NCBI GenBank assembly: GCA_033782935.1
Contig: JAWQEG010000259.1
Coordinates: 410,501-474,500, forward strand
Source of the DNA: Petrolisthes cinctipes
Taxonomy: Eukaryota > Arthropoda > Malacostraca > Decapoda > Porcellanidae
Direction of reading: 5' to 3'
DNA: 64,000 nucleotides
The notes beneath the pieces were generated by a model. The model was given only the letters and a program-made list of their open reading frames with translations. It had not been told where the DNA came from and searched no databases. Below are positions 1 to 11,183 of the stretch, piece after piece. The stretch's first letter is position 1; the number at the start of each line of letters is the position of its first letter. The position numbers were made by a program, and so were the translations under genes.

Positions 1-79
1 AAAGATAGATCTACAACCACTGTTATTTGCGCTTCTCCTGCACTTTCTCCCTCCACCAGCCAATCCAGACCCTCCCCTC

Positions 80-100
80 CTCTCTCTCTCTCTCTCTCTC
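80..100. repeat. (CT)n microsatellite
   Basis: Perfect CT dinucleotide run of about 21 bases. The sequence from here to 358 shows no gene and no recognised repeat. Confidence 0.9.
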
Positions 101-356
101 GTCAGGTAGAAGCGATCCCATGATGAGTATGCACCTGTCTCCATCCCATCAGCTCGCGACTGCACATCATACCCTCTAATCTACCTACTACCACAGCCCT
201 GTTATGCTAATCACGACCGCCTCGCTCAAACTAGATGTCGGGCGGTTGCCCCCATTGACCTGCTGGGGCAATGTGTGTGATGGGATTGCCTAAGGGATAT
301 TGCCCAAGGCAACCTTCACGTAGGGTCGATATTTCTAGAGAGAGCACTGACATTTA

Positions 357-358
<2 letters not shown>

Positions 359-410
<52 letters not shown>
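359..410. repeat. (GA)n microsatellite
   Basis: About 26 GA units, nearly perfect. It lies just upstream of the first copy of the dispersed hairpin family. Confidence 0.95.
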
Positions 411-413
<3 letters not shown>

Positions 414-490
414 TAAAATGTCATATTATCATAAGAAATGAACTTAGGAAGCAATATGTGACCTTTGAGACTTTACTCTTGGAGGCTACA

Positions 491-572
491 TATTCCTCCA
501 AATAGTGCCACGAAACAGATTCCCTCATTAGGTGTGCTGTTCCGTGGCATATATGGTGGAAACAAGTAGTTT
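491..572. repeat. Dispersed hairpin family, copy 1
   Basis: An imperfect inverted repeat. The left arm contains CCTCCAAATAGTGCCACG and AAACAG; the right arm contains CTGTTCCGTGGCATATATGG and then TGGA. The same arms recur at 597, 16364, 26936, 31499, 35459 and 47864, so this is a repeat family and not a chance palindrome. No target-site duplication was identified. It could be a very short MITE or a transcribed hairpin. Confidence 0.7.
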
Positions 573-596
573 CAAACTATGAATTTGAAGGCGGCT

Positions 597-678
597 GATT
601 TCTCCACACTGTGCCAGGAAACTAAGCACTTCATCGATAGTAATTGGGATCTGTTTTGTGGCTCAGGCTAGAGTAATC
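597..678. repeat. Dispersed hairpin family, copy 2 (degenerate)
   Basis: The left arm GATTTCTCCACACTGTGCCA pairs imperfectly with the right arm TTTTGTGGCTCAGGCTAGAG. It lies about 25 bp from copy 1. After the right arm comes CCTCCAATTTAC, a motif that also follows copies at 16364 and 47864. This suggests the arms extend farther out than the core. Confidence 0.6.
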
Positions 679-934
679 AGTCGCCCTCCAATTTACCAAG
701 AAGATAGCCTGCCCTTTAACGACCACTGCAATGATTGCAACATATATTTTACCAACCATGCAACTCTATGAAATGTGCAACGTTTTCATATCATGTCTGT
801 TGGGTTTAATCCATCTGGTAAAATCGTTTTTAACAACCATTGCATTGACTGCAATGTTTTTAATTGTCAGTAAATAAGTGTGCAACGTTATCAGTCGTGC
901 CACATTATCAATGGTATAACATTCTCAGTGGTGA

Positions 935-1578
935 TGTACAGCTCCAAGAGGCAAGGCAGGTAAAAGATAAGATTAACTAGGGTCAGATAACCAGACTACC
1001 TGCCCAGAACCGGCATAGAATAAATAACCAAGAGATAGACAGTAAGATAACCAGGTATCACAAACAATTTATCAGTATAGATACCTGGAGATAGGACCAA
1101 GAGTCCTTTCAGCTACCTGAGGCATGACTCAAACCTCATGACCATAGTCCACGTGATTCATCCTACCACATGACCACAGGTAAACCACAGTAAATCATAA
1201 CCATCAAGTTGGTAATATTGTATCCAGTCATAATCCAGACACAGCTGTCAACTCCAGTAGAGAATGTATATAAGCAGTGAAGTTTAACTAATAGGTAGGA
1301 TACTTAACACTGACTCCCAGGGCTATACACTTGTCTCCACAAAGAGAGACCATACAAATAAGACAAGGCACATCATTATCATTCCCTGTATAGATATAAG
1401 TATATATTAATAAATTAAGCCTTAAGAAACTTGTGAAGTCAATTACCTAAGAACACCACAACTCCGAGCTCGCTACCTAATACCGCAACAACAACAACTA
1501 CTACTACAACTCCAAGAATTACACACAAGATTATTGTATCAGATCCTGAACGAGTTAAAGCCTTAGAGGACTGGTACA
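935..1578 (+). repeat. LTR A (5' LTR of the large element)
   Basis: Starts TG and ends CA. A TATA-box-like GTATATAAGCAG lies near 1267 and an AATAAATTAA polyadenylation-like signal near 1408, which places U3, R and U5 in plus orientation. It differs from LTR B mainly by an extra block of about 30 bp near 960-1000. It is followed by a possible primer-binding site at 1581. Confidence 0.75.
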
Positions 1579-1580
1579 TT

Positions 1581-1596
1581 TGGCGGCAGCGGTGTT
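1581..1596 (+). other. Possible primer-binding site
   Basis: TGGCGGCAGCGGTG begins two bases after LTR A. The TGG start pairs with the CCA end of a tRNA, and the position is right for a minus-strand primer site. The tRNA species was not identified. Confidence 0.4.
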
Positions 1597-2497
1597 TTTG
1601 CAACAAGGCAAATTGCAAGGTAAAGACTTCACGGGAGTACAGTGACTAACATAGTTCAAGGACAAGTTGAAGGAATCTACTTGTAAATTCTCTCAAGTAA
1701 TTTCTTCTGTGGGTATAATCTTACGACCTCTAACGAGGGAGATAAACCACATATTCTTCACCTAACAGAGCCACCTGCTTCAACATAGTTGCAACTCGAC
1801 CTACAAGGGGACCTCATCTACTTCCCAACAAACAATCATCACTTCATCACCACCACATCAGCGCCAGAAAACGGTGATAGAGAGGTGAGACAGCAAGCAG
1901 GAAGGAAATAGAAAGAAAAGAGGGATAGTTGAAGAACTAAAAGCTAGTGGCTGGGGCCGAAGGGGCGCCCAAACCCTTAAAGTATTGCCCACATCATTAC
2001 AGGCAATACCCCCCCTACGGGGCAATCACGAGGGATAAAAGGAATACAGGGATAGCTGTCTAATATCCAAAGGATAATATATATTCAGTAGTCTATCCCA
2101 CTACGATGGTGAACAAAAGACAGTGCCTTTATTTAAAGGATGTAATGTAACAGATATTCTAATTATATTTGTTTGTTATTACTTTTCAACTAATCACCTT
2201 CATTTTTCTTACCCTCTTCCTCCTCACCTTTGCCTCAAATCATCACATTTCGTCTCTCCTATATCCACCTACGTTAATGCAGTATGCACTTCTTTAAACC
2301 CGGGTTCTTTAAATTACGGGTCCCGAATTCCTCCAAACTGGGTCGCAGGCTCACAATAATGAATAAAATAGAATAATGTTCGTGAGAATATAATAAATAT
2401 GAAGTTCATACATGAATCCACCTAACATATTTTTATAATCGAATATTCATATATTTAATTATCAATAAAACAAAATCATTGCACAAATAATAGCCTT

Positions 2498-2550
<53 letters not shown>

Positions 2551-3170
2551 GGTGAGGCTGTGGTTATAATTCTGGTTAGAATGCCCGTTAATTATAATTA
2601 TTGCGTTTCAGTTTCTGGCCTTGTATTTTCTTAGGTTGATAATTCTGGTCATTTGTAAAAGATCTTTCTGTATGGGTCGCGAGAATGTTGTCATAGTAAA
2701 AACTGGGTCATGACTGAAAAAGTTTGAAGAACCCTGCTTTATACTATTGATGATTCGATACCGTTCACAGTGTATGCTTCATTCATTCCTCCTGACACAC
2801 GTCTTCTCGACATTACCTCCTATATAGCCCCGCCCACATTTCTCTCCTCCTCTCCCACTAACATCCCCCCTCCCTCCACCTGCAACTGTTACCAGATCCG
2901 ACGAGGAACAAACCAAGTCGCTGGTGGATGGGGTGTGGACCCTTGATCTGTCCGGAGCTGTACCTGACCACTCTCCATACAATATACTATTAGCATAAAC
3001 TAAGGGTAGATGATGAAACACATATATCGCTCAGTGCGAAACATGCAATGCAAATAAAGGCCATAGTATCATTTGGACCTGAACCATGACGGGAATCCCT
3101 AATCCTGGACGAATCATGGGACATAGTGGGAATAAATCTACTTTCATTACCAATTTCGAATCAGGGTGCA
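1597..3170. other. Internal LTR-element sequence without a gene
   Basis: No coding region could be supported here. A (GA)n run lies at 2501-2547. A short open frame near 2123-2359 has no recognisable domain and is probably chance. Confidence 0.5.
2501..2547. repeat. (GA)n microsatellite
   Basis: Uninterrupted GA dinucleotide repeat of about 23 units. Confidence 0.95.
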
Positions 3171-3194
3171 ATTTTTTTTTTCTATATTAAAAAA

Positions 3195-3235
3195 GATGGG
3201 GACTAAAGGCCACGGGCCCGCTTACTGTCCCCATC
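3195..3235 (-). other. 3'-end stem-loop of the jockey-like LINE
   Basis: GATGGGGAC (3195-3203) and GTCCCCATC (3227-3235) form a perfect 9-bp inverted repeat around a 23-nt loop that itself contains CGGGCCCG. It lies between the end of the RT frame and the A-tract. LINE RTs often recognise structures in their 3' UTR; a role here is inference. Confidence 0.5.
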
Positions 3236-3263
3236 TGCGTAGGTTTAGTCAGAGTGTCCAAAA

Positions 3264-5710
3264 TCATATCCAATTTCGTTCGAGATGCCTAGACTCATTG
3301 CGTTTGAAGGAACATAAGTCGTAGTAAGGTGGAAAGATGGATGAAGGTAGAGTGTTCCAGAGTTGACCAGTTGTGTATATGAAAGACTGAGAGTACCGGT
3401 TAACTCTTGCATTAGGGAGTTGGACAGAAAAGGGGTGAGAACGAGAGGCTTGACGAGTGTTGCATGCTCTCCTGAGGGGAGGAAGCATACATTGAGAGAG
3501 TTCAGAAGAGCAATGTCCAGTGTAGTAGCGATAGAAGAGAGAAAGTGATGCAACATTGCGGCGAAGAGAGAGAGGTTGTAGTGAATCAGTAAGAGGAGGA
3601 GAGTTGATGAGATGAAAAGCCTTTGATTCCACCTTGTCCAGGAGTGTTGTGAAGGTTGAAACACCCCACACATGAGAGCCATACTCCATACAGGGGCGGA
3701 TGAGACCCCTGTACAGAGACAGCAACTGTGTGGGGGTGAAATAATCACGGAATCTGCACAGCACACCTAACTTCTTTGAGGCGGTTTTAGCAAGAGAAGT
3801 AATGTGACCTCTCCAAGAGAGATTATGAGAGAAAGAGACTCCAAGAATATTAAGAGAGGGGGAAAGGTTAAGTTGTGTGTCATTGAAGGAGATGGGATAG
3901 TCATCAGGAAGATTAGTACGAGTCGAAAGATGAAGGAAATGTGTTTTAGAGGCATTAAAAACAACAAGGTTCTCTCTGCCCCAGTTAGAGATGAGGGAAA
4001 GATCAGAAGTCAGGCGTGCTACTGCATCATCACGTGATGTGGAGAGGAGCTGCTGGGATGGACGGTTGTCATAGTGAGTGGAGTAGTGTAGGGTGGAATC
4101 ATCAGCATAGGAGTGGATAGGGAAGAGGTACAGGTAAGGTCATTAATGAACAGGAGAAAGAGGGTGGGTGATAGAACAGAACCCTGAGGAACACCACTAT
4201 TAATAGACTTGGAAGAAGAACAGTGACCGTCTACAACAGCAGCTATAGACCGGCCAGAAAGGAAATCAGAGATATAGGTGCAGAGAGAGGGATAGAAACC
4301 GAATGAGGGCAGTTTGGAGATTAAAGCTTTGTGCCAGACTCTATCAAAAGCTTTGGATATGTCGTGGGCAACAGTAAAAGTTTCACCAAAGTTCTGAAAA
4401 GAGGATGACCATGAATCAGAAAGGAGGGATAGAAGATCGCCAGTAGAGCGTCCTTGACGGAAACCATACTGACGATCTGAAAGAAGGTCGTGACAAAAAA
4501 GGTGCTTATGAATTTTGGAGTTAAGAACAGATTCGAAGACTTTAGATAGACATGAGGTCAAAGCAATGGGGCGATAGCTGGAGGGTTGGGAGTGGTCACC
4601 TTTCTTCGGAACAGGTTGGATCAGAGCAAACTTCCAGCTAGAAGGAAAAGTGTTAGATGATGGACATAGTTCGGAAGCACAGTTCTTGAGAACAACAGGA
4701 GGAATCCCATCAGGCCCGTACACCTTCCGAGTGTTAAGGCTAGAGAGGGCAGAAAATACTTCCTTTGAAGAGATTCTGATGACAGGCATAAGTAAGTCAG
4801 AGGGGGGCGGAGTTGGAGGAATAGGGAAATCATTAAAGTATTGCCTCAGATCAACCCAGTTGGCAGCGCTGTAATGCCACAGACGCCGCTTCCTGGGAGG
4901 GTCTAAAGGTTTTATTGGAGCGATAGGACAGGATACTGAAATAAGATTGTGATCGGAGGATCCCAAAGGAGAGAAAAGTTCAACAGTATAAGCAGAAGGA
5001 TGAGAGGTTAGGAATAAATCAAGAATATTGGGCTGATCTCCAAGGCAGTCTGGAATACGGGTAGGGTACTGAATTAACTGCTCTAGGTCGTTGAGGATAG
5101 AAAAGATGAAGGCTTGTTCACCAGGTGGATCAGTGAAGGGAAATGAGACCCAAAGGCGGTGGTGAACGTTGAAATCTCCTAAAATGGAGATTTCTGAGAA
5201 AGGAGAATGGGATAGAATGCGTTCCACTTTTGAGGTAAGATAGTCAAAGAATTTTGAATAGTCAGTAGAGTTAGGAGAGAGATATACAGCACAGATGTAT
5301 TTAGTTTGAGAGTAACAGGTTAGCCGAAGCCAGATGGTTGAGAATTCAGAAGAGTCTAGTTTGGGAACACGAGAACAAGTGAGGTCGTTGCGTACGTATA
5401 CGCAACAGCCACCGTTGGCACGAAACTGAGGATAGAGAAAGTAAGAGGAGACAGAGTAGGGGTTGCTGTCAGTTGATACTGAGATCTGGGTCTCGGTGAG
5501 GAAGAAAATATGAGGTTTAGCAGAGAAGAGGTGGTGTTCAACAGAAGAGAAGTTAGAGGAAAGACCACGAATGTTGCAAAAGTTGATAAAGAGTGAGTCA
5601 GACAATGGTCCAGGGCATCTCAGGGGGTCGTCAACAAAGGGTCCAGGCTGAGGGGAGTTTATTGACCCATCCCCAGGGGCCTCCGAGGCTTGATTTTTAA
5701 TTCCTTTCAT
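3264..5710 (-). pseudogene. Jockey-like ORF2: endonuclease plus reverse transcriptase, frameshifted
   Basis: From 5710 the first frame (563 codons to 4019) carries an apurinic-type endonuclease ([19 protein letters not shown]) and RT fingers/palm ([55 protein letters not shown]). The catalytic YADD box lies in a different frame from about 4118 down. From there to 3264 the frame is continuous through [18 protein letters not shown] and the C-terminal LYRGLIRPCMEYGSHVWG block. A single 1-nt-type frameshift just before YADD therefore splits the enzyme. The linker between endonuclease and RT, and the stretch after KNCASEL, look shorter than usual for such elements, suggesting internal deletions. 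Endonuclease nicks target DNA and RT copies the RNA there; this copy cannot make both parts in one chain. Confidence 0.85.
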
Positions 5711-6444
5711 AGTTGCATAATATTGGGGGGATATAATTTGGACAAAGGGTGTGGTGTGTAGCGTGTTTGTATATATTGTGTAAATAGAGAGAGAGTGATG
5801 TCTTTGGGAGTATGTTGGACTACTCTCAGTGTATGTGAGACACGAAAAAAGATCAGCAAAGGTGGACAGACAGGTGAAACGGGAGTTCCAACCCTCCCTA
5901 TCACCAGTCCAGCGTCTACCCTAGGAGTACTGCCCTGTTTGGCTGGTGTCTTCAGCCTCCTCCTTATAAACCTATTGTTAACAATTTTCAAAATTTCTAG
6001 ATATCTAGTGGCGGCACCACTACGATAAAAACCGCAAATGTAAGTGCACATATATTTAAAACCATATTAAAATGCCCATATACATGTCCCGATATTATAA
6101 AAGGTATCTTATTTCTACTATATTAAGCAAACGTTTGTATTAACATATCTCCCAGCATCTAATGGGTTAACAAAAAGGCAAACCGTAAAATACTAGAAGT
6201 AATTCGTGGCACAGATAAAATGAAAATCCTCCACATGGGAAGACTGCATCGATATGACAGTCAATAAACACTATAAAACACGGAAATAAAGGGAAAAACT
6301 CCACATGAAATACTATATGGCGTATGGATACGTCTTCCGTATGATATAACAATTGCCACAAAGAAGCCATGCTACAACATGGACAACTACGCTGAACGAT
6401 AGTGAGTTGCATTTCAACAATTTCATCATGATGTACAAAACATT

Positions 6445-6652
6445 TTATAGGCTTGCAGGGAAATAATGCGTGATCGCAAACATAAAAAAAACAATTTATA
6501 GGCTTGCAGGGAAATAATGCATGATCGCCGACATAACAAAACAAATTATAGGCTTGCAGGGAAAAAATGCGTAATCGCCGACATAACAAATCAAATTCTA
6601 GGCTTGCAGGGAAAAAATGCGTAATCGCCGACATAATAAAGCAAATAACTCA
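6445..6652. repeat. 50-bp tandem repeat, four copies
   Basis: The motif GGCTTGCAGGGAAA starts at 6450, 6501, 6551 and 6601, giving a period of 50-51 bp. The minus-strand open frame across it is repeat-derived and not a gene. Confidence 0.85.
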
Positions 6653-7373
6653 AATGTTCACTCCAGGTGATAACATAATAATACGGGTACCAAATCGAAA
6701 CTTCACACAGTCATATCTTTAGTAGGCAATAAATAAACTTATAATAAAGAATAATTTTACTCAGGCAGTTGATATTGTTTATGTAAACAGAATAAAGAAA
6801 TTGGTACAAAGCGCGCAAAAAAAACAAAAAAAACATCCAAAATAAAACCAATCAATATCTCTGAAACATCAACAATTTCCTCTTCCTAGTAATATTATCC
6901 CTACTACTGATGGTAATAAAATAAACAATTACAAACAAAAACTCTGATCGGTTTCCAATTAAATATAATATTTCTTCTTACAGATGTGGCCCAAATTAAC
7001 CTATATAATAACGGTTTTCATGTCTATACCACAGAGCTATACACATAGAGCACGTGACCCTGTGTTATTAGATAGGGCAGGAGTGTCGCCAGCCAGCCTG
7101 CTCGGCGGCCATCTTGGAATGCCCTTTGGCGCGCGCTTTGAACTCCCGTACGTACTTGTATAGTATGTTTCTATCCACAGTTATTGACATTTCCCTGATT
7201 TGTAAAGCATTGTATCTTGTTATCTAATTATGCAGGTTTTGTTAAATCAATTAACAAGGCTAAGATAATGTCCATACGGAAAATTATGCAAAGATTTTAA
7301 ACTTAAACTGGTTTATTAAACAAGACAAATATATATAACTGTAATCTGTCTCCCTCTCCCTCCACTTACCTTA

Positions 7374-7580
7374 CATACATACATACATATTACTCTAGTG
7401 TGACATTCATACATATTATTCTAGTGTGACATATGTACATACATATTATTCTAGTGTGACATACATACATACATACATATTACTCTAGTGTGACATACAT
7501 ACATACACACATATTCTAGTGTGACATGCATATATACAGTACACACATATTACTCTAGTGTGACATACATACATACATAC
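7374..7580. repeat. VNTR with ACTCTAGTGTGACATACATA core
   Basis: About seven degenerate units of roughly 30 bp, each combining CATACATA runs with TTACTCTAGTGTGACA. The related copy at 56540-57140 has many more units. Confidence 0.85.
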
Positions 7581-7638
7581 TGAACAATGTGAACATAAAA
7601 TACTTATCATAATAGAGATTAAGTACGTTGTATATATA

Positions 7639-8195
7639 CAGGGTGGAGCAAATCAAATGCCCGAGTTTTGAAAGGCTATTAGGAAAAGTAAAACAATACT
7701 TACAGAATTATTTGTTGTTTTATTCGAATCAGTATACAATGCCGTTTGTGTGATCACTTTTTGAAGATGGCATCAGGAAGATGGTGGCCATCTGTAGCGA
7801 TGCACTGTTGAAGGCGATGTCTGAAGTTTTCGGCTGCTCTTCGGCACATCTCAAGGGGTATTGCAGCGATTTCCTCCCGAATTCGCATCTTCAATTCTTC
7901 CAAATTGTGTGGCCGACTTCTGAACACTTTCTCCTTCAGATATCCCCACAGGAAGAAGTCGCAAATGCTGCAATACCCCTTGAGATGTGCCGAAGAGCAG
8001 CTGAAAGCTCCAGACATCGCCTTCAACAGTGCATCGCTACAGATGGCCACCATCTTCCTGATGCCATCTTCAAAAAGTTATCACACACACGGCATTGTAA
8101 ACTGATTCGAATAAAACAACAAATAATTCTGTAAGTATTGTTTTACTTTTCCTAATAGCCTTTCAAAACTCGGGCATTTGATTTGCCCCACCCTG
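7639..8195. mobile_element. Mariner-type foldback element
   Basis: Flanked by TA on both sides in a TATATA context. The ends are CAGGGTGGAGCAAATCAAAT and its inverse. The two arms, 7639-7866 and 7968-8195, are each 228 bp and near-perfect inverted copies around a 101-bp spacer. Both arms encode the same transposase C-terminus, one on each strand, so both ends derive from one original 3' end. It sits inside the TIR element 7029-8533. Confidence 0.8.
7754..7970 (-). pseudogene. Mariner/IS630-family transposase C-terminal fragment
   Basis: On the minus strand the spacer and left arm read CDFFLWGYLKEKVF, HNLEELKMRIREEIA, CRRAAENFRHRLQQC and a terminal DAIFKK. This matches the C-terminal end of mariner-type DD(E/D) transposases, which cut and paste DNA at TA. 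The first two acidic residues and the DNA-binding domain are absent. The terminal part is repeated in inverse on the plus strand (to about 8080) by the foldback structure. Confidence 0.7.
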
Positions 8196-8539
8196 TATAT
8201 ATATTATAAGAAGGTGACTGTGGATGAGTGCCAACGATAGTTTTGTTTACCTAACTCATTTCACCTTTTAACCGAAATGTATTTATATTTAATCAGCCAT
8301 TCACTGATATATCGGTTAAAGAAATACTTATTCATATATTGTGAGTCACTATAATGTAGTTAATATACCATATCATCAATGAAAGACCGAATAAATGAAA
8401 TAATATCTTACCCTGGCATAAGCTGACAGGCTGGCGGGTTGAGGGGAAGGGCAACCTATCATGGCCGCCAACCCACTTCCGGTGGCGACACGCCAGGGGG
8501 GCTGTTGCACGCTCTATGTGTATAGCTCTGTGGTCTATA

Positions 8540-9357
8540 CTCGCGGCGGCTACAAGCTCCGACGAAGTACACAACGCAGACAAAAGATGACGTCTTAAAT
8601 CCGAGAGCTCTCATTTACAGTTTTATCAAACAATTAAAAAGAAAAGGAAAATAAATAAAACATTGGTGACGAACGATATGATCACTATTTCTTTACAGGA
8701 TATATATGAATTATTACCTAAATTTTCTGCCATTGAGCAGTGGGTACAGATAAGGTACTTAATGATACACTGGATTTGTTTGACAGGTATCACACGAATG
8801 AATTTACCTATTTACATGCATTATATTCTGTAATGTCCTTTCACTATTGGGCGCCCTAGGAATGAATTCAGCAACTCAGGTAATATTGCTCACTTATTAT
8901 ACAAAAATATAATGGCTTAGAGACATCATCACAGCCCAGAGCGTGATTTAGATAATTTTTAAGTGAAATTTCATGAGCACTATTTGGTACTGCTTAGATA
9001 GTGGTATACAAGCATTATCCCATAAACAAAATATTGCGGGACAAGCCGTTGCAAATCAAGGTAAGTTAGAGTAACAGGTATATACTGTATTAGTGTGCAA
9101 ATCATTGCACAAAAATTGAATACGATTTATATAGTTTTACATGACCAACGAAAGAAAATATCTACATATATGGAATAATCACATCATATTTTTAGGCTTC
9201 TATTTATTTCTGTGAGTTGGCAGGAAAATAATAGCAGGTGAGGAACTTAGAGAGGAATGACAACCATTTATTAAGAGAGTATTTCCTGCGAGTAAGGTAA
9301 GATCAACTCACAATTATTACCACTGTCACGTATACATACGTGTGGCTTTAACTGCCC
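8540..9357. other. No gene or recognised repeat
   Basis: AT-rich sequence between two transposons with no supportable open frame, RNA gene or tandem repeat. Confidence 0.5.
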
Positions 9358-9360
9358 TTA

Positions 9361-11180
9361 AGGCGCGGTCACACGAGTAATTTTTTCGTCAATTTTTTAC
9401 CTGCAATATCAACTCGGTTAAATTTTGGCTTAAATTGACGAGATTTCGGCAATTTTCACAACACGATCCTGCTCGTCAAGTGTTGACGATATCGAGAACA
9501 AATATGGCCGTTGATGATCCATCTGTAATGTTATTACGCCTAGAAAATTATATTAAAATACATGTGTGCTGTTGAAATGACAAAAATGGACCAAAATGAT
9601 GCAGCAGAAAGTGGCTGTGGTGGTCCCGCTTGGCGGGAAAACAAATAAAGTTCATCAACGACGATGACATATTTACCCCCTCACTCCCCTCAGATCCTAC
9701 TGCTTTATTGTTCTCATCGTTACTGTTATGACAAATAACAACAAAGTACTGTGAAACCGGACCTCTGATACCTCTTTGTTCCAACACGGTGAAAAGCCTA
9801 CAAATAATGAACTAACCAAAATAGAGTAAAAAGTTAGAAGGTACTAGGCTAGCCGACGGGAGAGAGAGGTGGTGTTTGTCTTCCCGCCAACACTGTGTTC
9901 GTTCTTCCGTCGTAGCTCTGACTTGGTCGTTATCCTTAACTTCTTTAGTTACTTCTAGAGGCTATTGCAGGATTTAGATTTTCAAATTGTATTGAATCTT
10001 GTTAAAAAATAATCAAAATTACAAAAAAAAAAAAAACATGCTTTAACTTTGCTTAATTTATATTTACGGTGTATCTTGACCTACAATGAATGGATTCGAA
10101 CGATACAGCACCTCCGTAGCCTAATGATCAACCAGCCTTATTTCCCAATTATACCCAGTTTTCCCTTGTCATTTGGCAATTATATAATAATATTTGTTAT
10201 ATTAAAAACATAATAACGTGTCAGATATTTTATTTAAGGCAAAATAGATCAAAACATCTGAGATATAAGAAGTTTGGACACGTCGCTTTAAGAGCCAGTA
10301 TACAGGGTGTATCACGACGTATAACAATTAACTTACACCAGAGATATAAAATATAATTTTGAGTATATTTTATTGTATAAAGTATGCTGTGTGTGATCTC
10401 AGTATAGTACAATGAATACTGATAAAAACTATTTTAACTTGTGTTGTCAAATGGCGGTGAGCGTCGGAGGGAGTGGTAACCTAATATGTTTTCGGACCAA
10501 AGAGGCCTTATTTATTTCATCTTAGTAAGTTTTATAATGATTGCAATATTTATGTGATGTTCTATAACGTACATTGAATCATATTTTCAATGCAGAGGGA
10601 TAATACCAGACCTGTATAAGAAGAAAATCCGTGAAATGTAGGGAAATGCTAAGGCTTGCAATTTACCTAACCTCCAAAAGATATTAATCATATTTCGTCG
10701 AATATTATTTGTAGGGGCCTGGTATTATCCCTCTGCATTGAAAATATGATTCAATGTACGTTATAGAACATCACATAAATATTGCAATCATTATAAAACT
10801 TATTAAGATGAAATAAACAAGGCCTCTTTGGTCCGAAAACATATTAGGCTACCACTCCCTCCGACGCTCACCACCATTTGACAACACAAGTTAAAATAGT
10901 TTTTATCAGTATTCATTGCACTTTACTGAGATCACACACAGCATACTTTATACAACAAAATTATATTTTATATCTCTGGTGTAAGTTAATGCTATACATC
11001 GCGATACACCCTGTATATTCAGAAAAAAATTATTTGTAGGGTGCAGGAGATGAAGCTGTACCACAAAACCAACCACCGAATTGCCGAAATATGCTCAAAT
11101 CTCTATTAGCTTGTGTGACCAGACACAGTTAAAATTGCAGGTGAATAATTGACGAAAAATTGGCTCGTGTGATCGCGCCT
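9361..11180. mobile_element. PIF/Harbinger-type non-autonomous element
   Basis: The ends are AGGCGCGGTCACACGAG and its inverse CTCGTGTGATCGCGCCT (one mismatch class). TTA flanks both sides (9358-9360 and 11181-11183), fitting the 3-bp TWA duplication of PIF/Harbinger elements. Near the left end the plus strand has a short start-like frame at about 9504 (MAVDDPSVMLLRLENYI) that soon stops; it may be a transposase N-terminal remnant. A mariner-type foldback (10303-11013) is inserted inside. Confidence 0.7.
10303..11013. mobile_element. Second mariner-type foldback element
   Basis: Flanked by TA (10301-10302 and 11014-11015), with ends CAGGGTGTATC and GATACACCCTG. The arms, about 10303-10611 and 10717-11013, are long near-identical inverted copies, for example GCAGAGGGATAATACCAG against CTGGTATTATCCCTCTGC, around a spacer of about 105 bp. 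The arms differ in sequence from those of the 7639 foldback but share the CAGGGTG terminus. No transposase remnant was seen. Confidence 0.8.
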
Positions 11181-11183
11181 TTA

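Larger units (their letters stand above)
3171..6030 (-). mobile_element. Jockey-like non-LTR retrotransposon, degraded
   Basis: On the minus strand this runs from a probable 5' region near 6030 through endonuclease and RT to a 3' A-tract (3172-3181 read on the minus strand). The endonuclease-RT open frames occupy 5710-3264. No separate gag-like first ORF is visible, so the copy is probably 5'-truncated. The 5' limit is approximate. It is nested inside the LTR pair 935-14001. Confidence 0.8.
7029..8533. mobile_element. 1.5 kb TIR element, unclassified, 6-bp TSD
   Basis: The ends are inverted copies of CCACAGAGCTATACACATAG (7029 onward; reverse complement ending at 8533), about 24 bp in all. 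TCTATA flanks both sides (7023-7028 and 8534-8539), a 6-bp (possibly 7-bp) target-site duplication. No transposase of its own is visible. Inside are a 30-bp VNTR (7374-7580) and a mariner foldback (7639-8195). A second, truncated copy starts at 56212. The family was not assigned; a 6-7 bp duplication excludes mariner, hAT and PIF. Confidence 0.7.
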
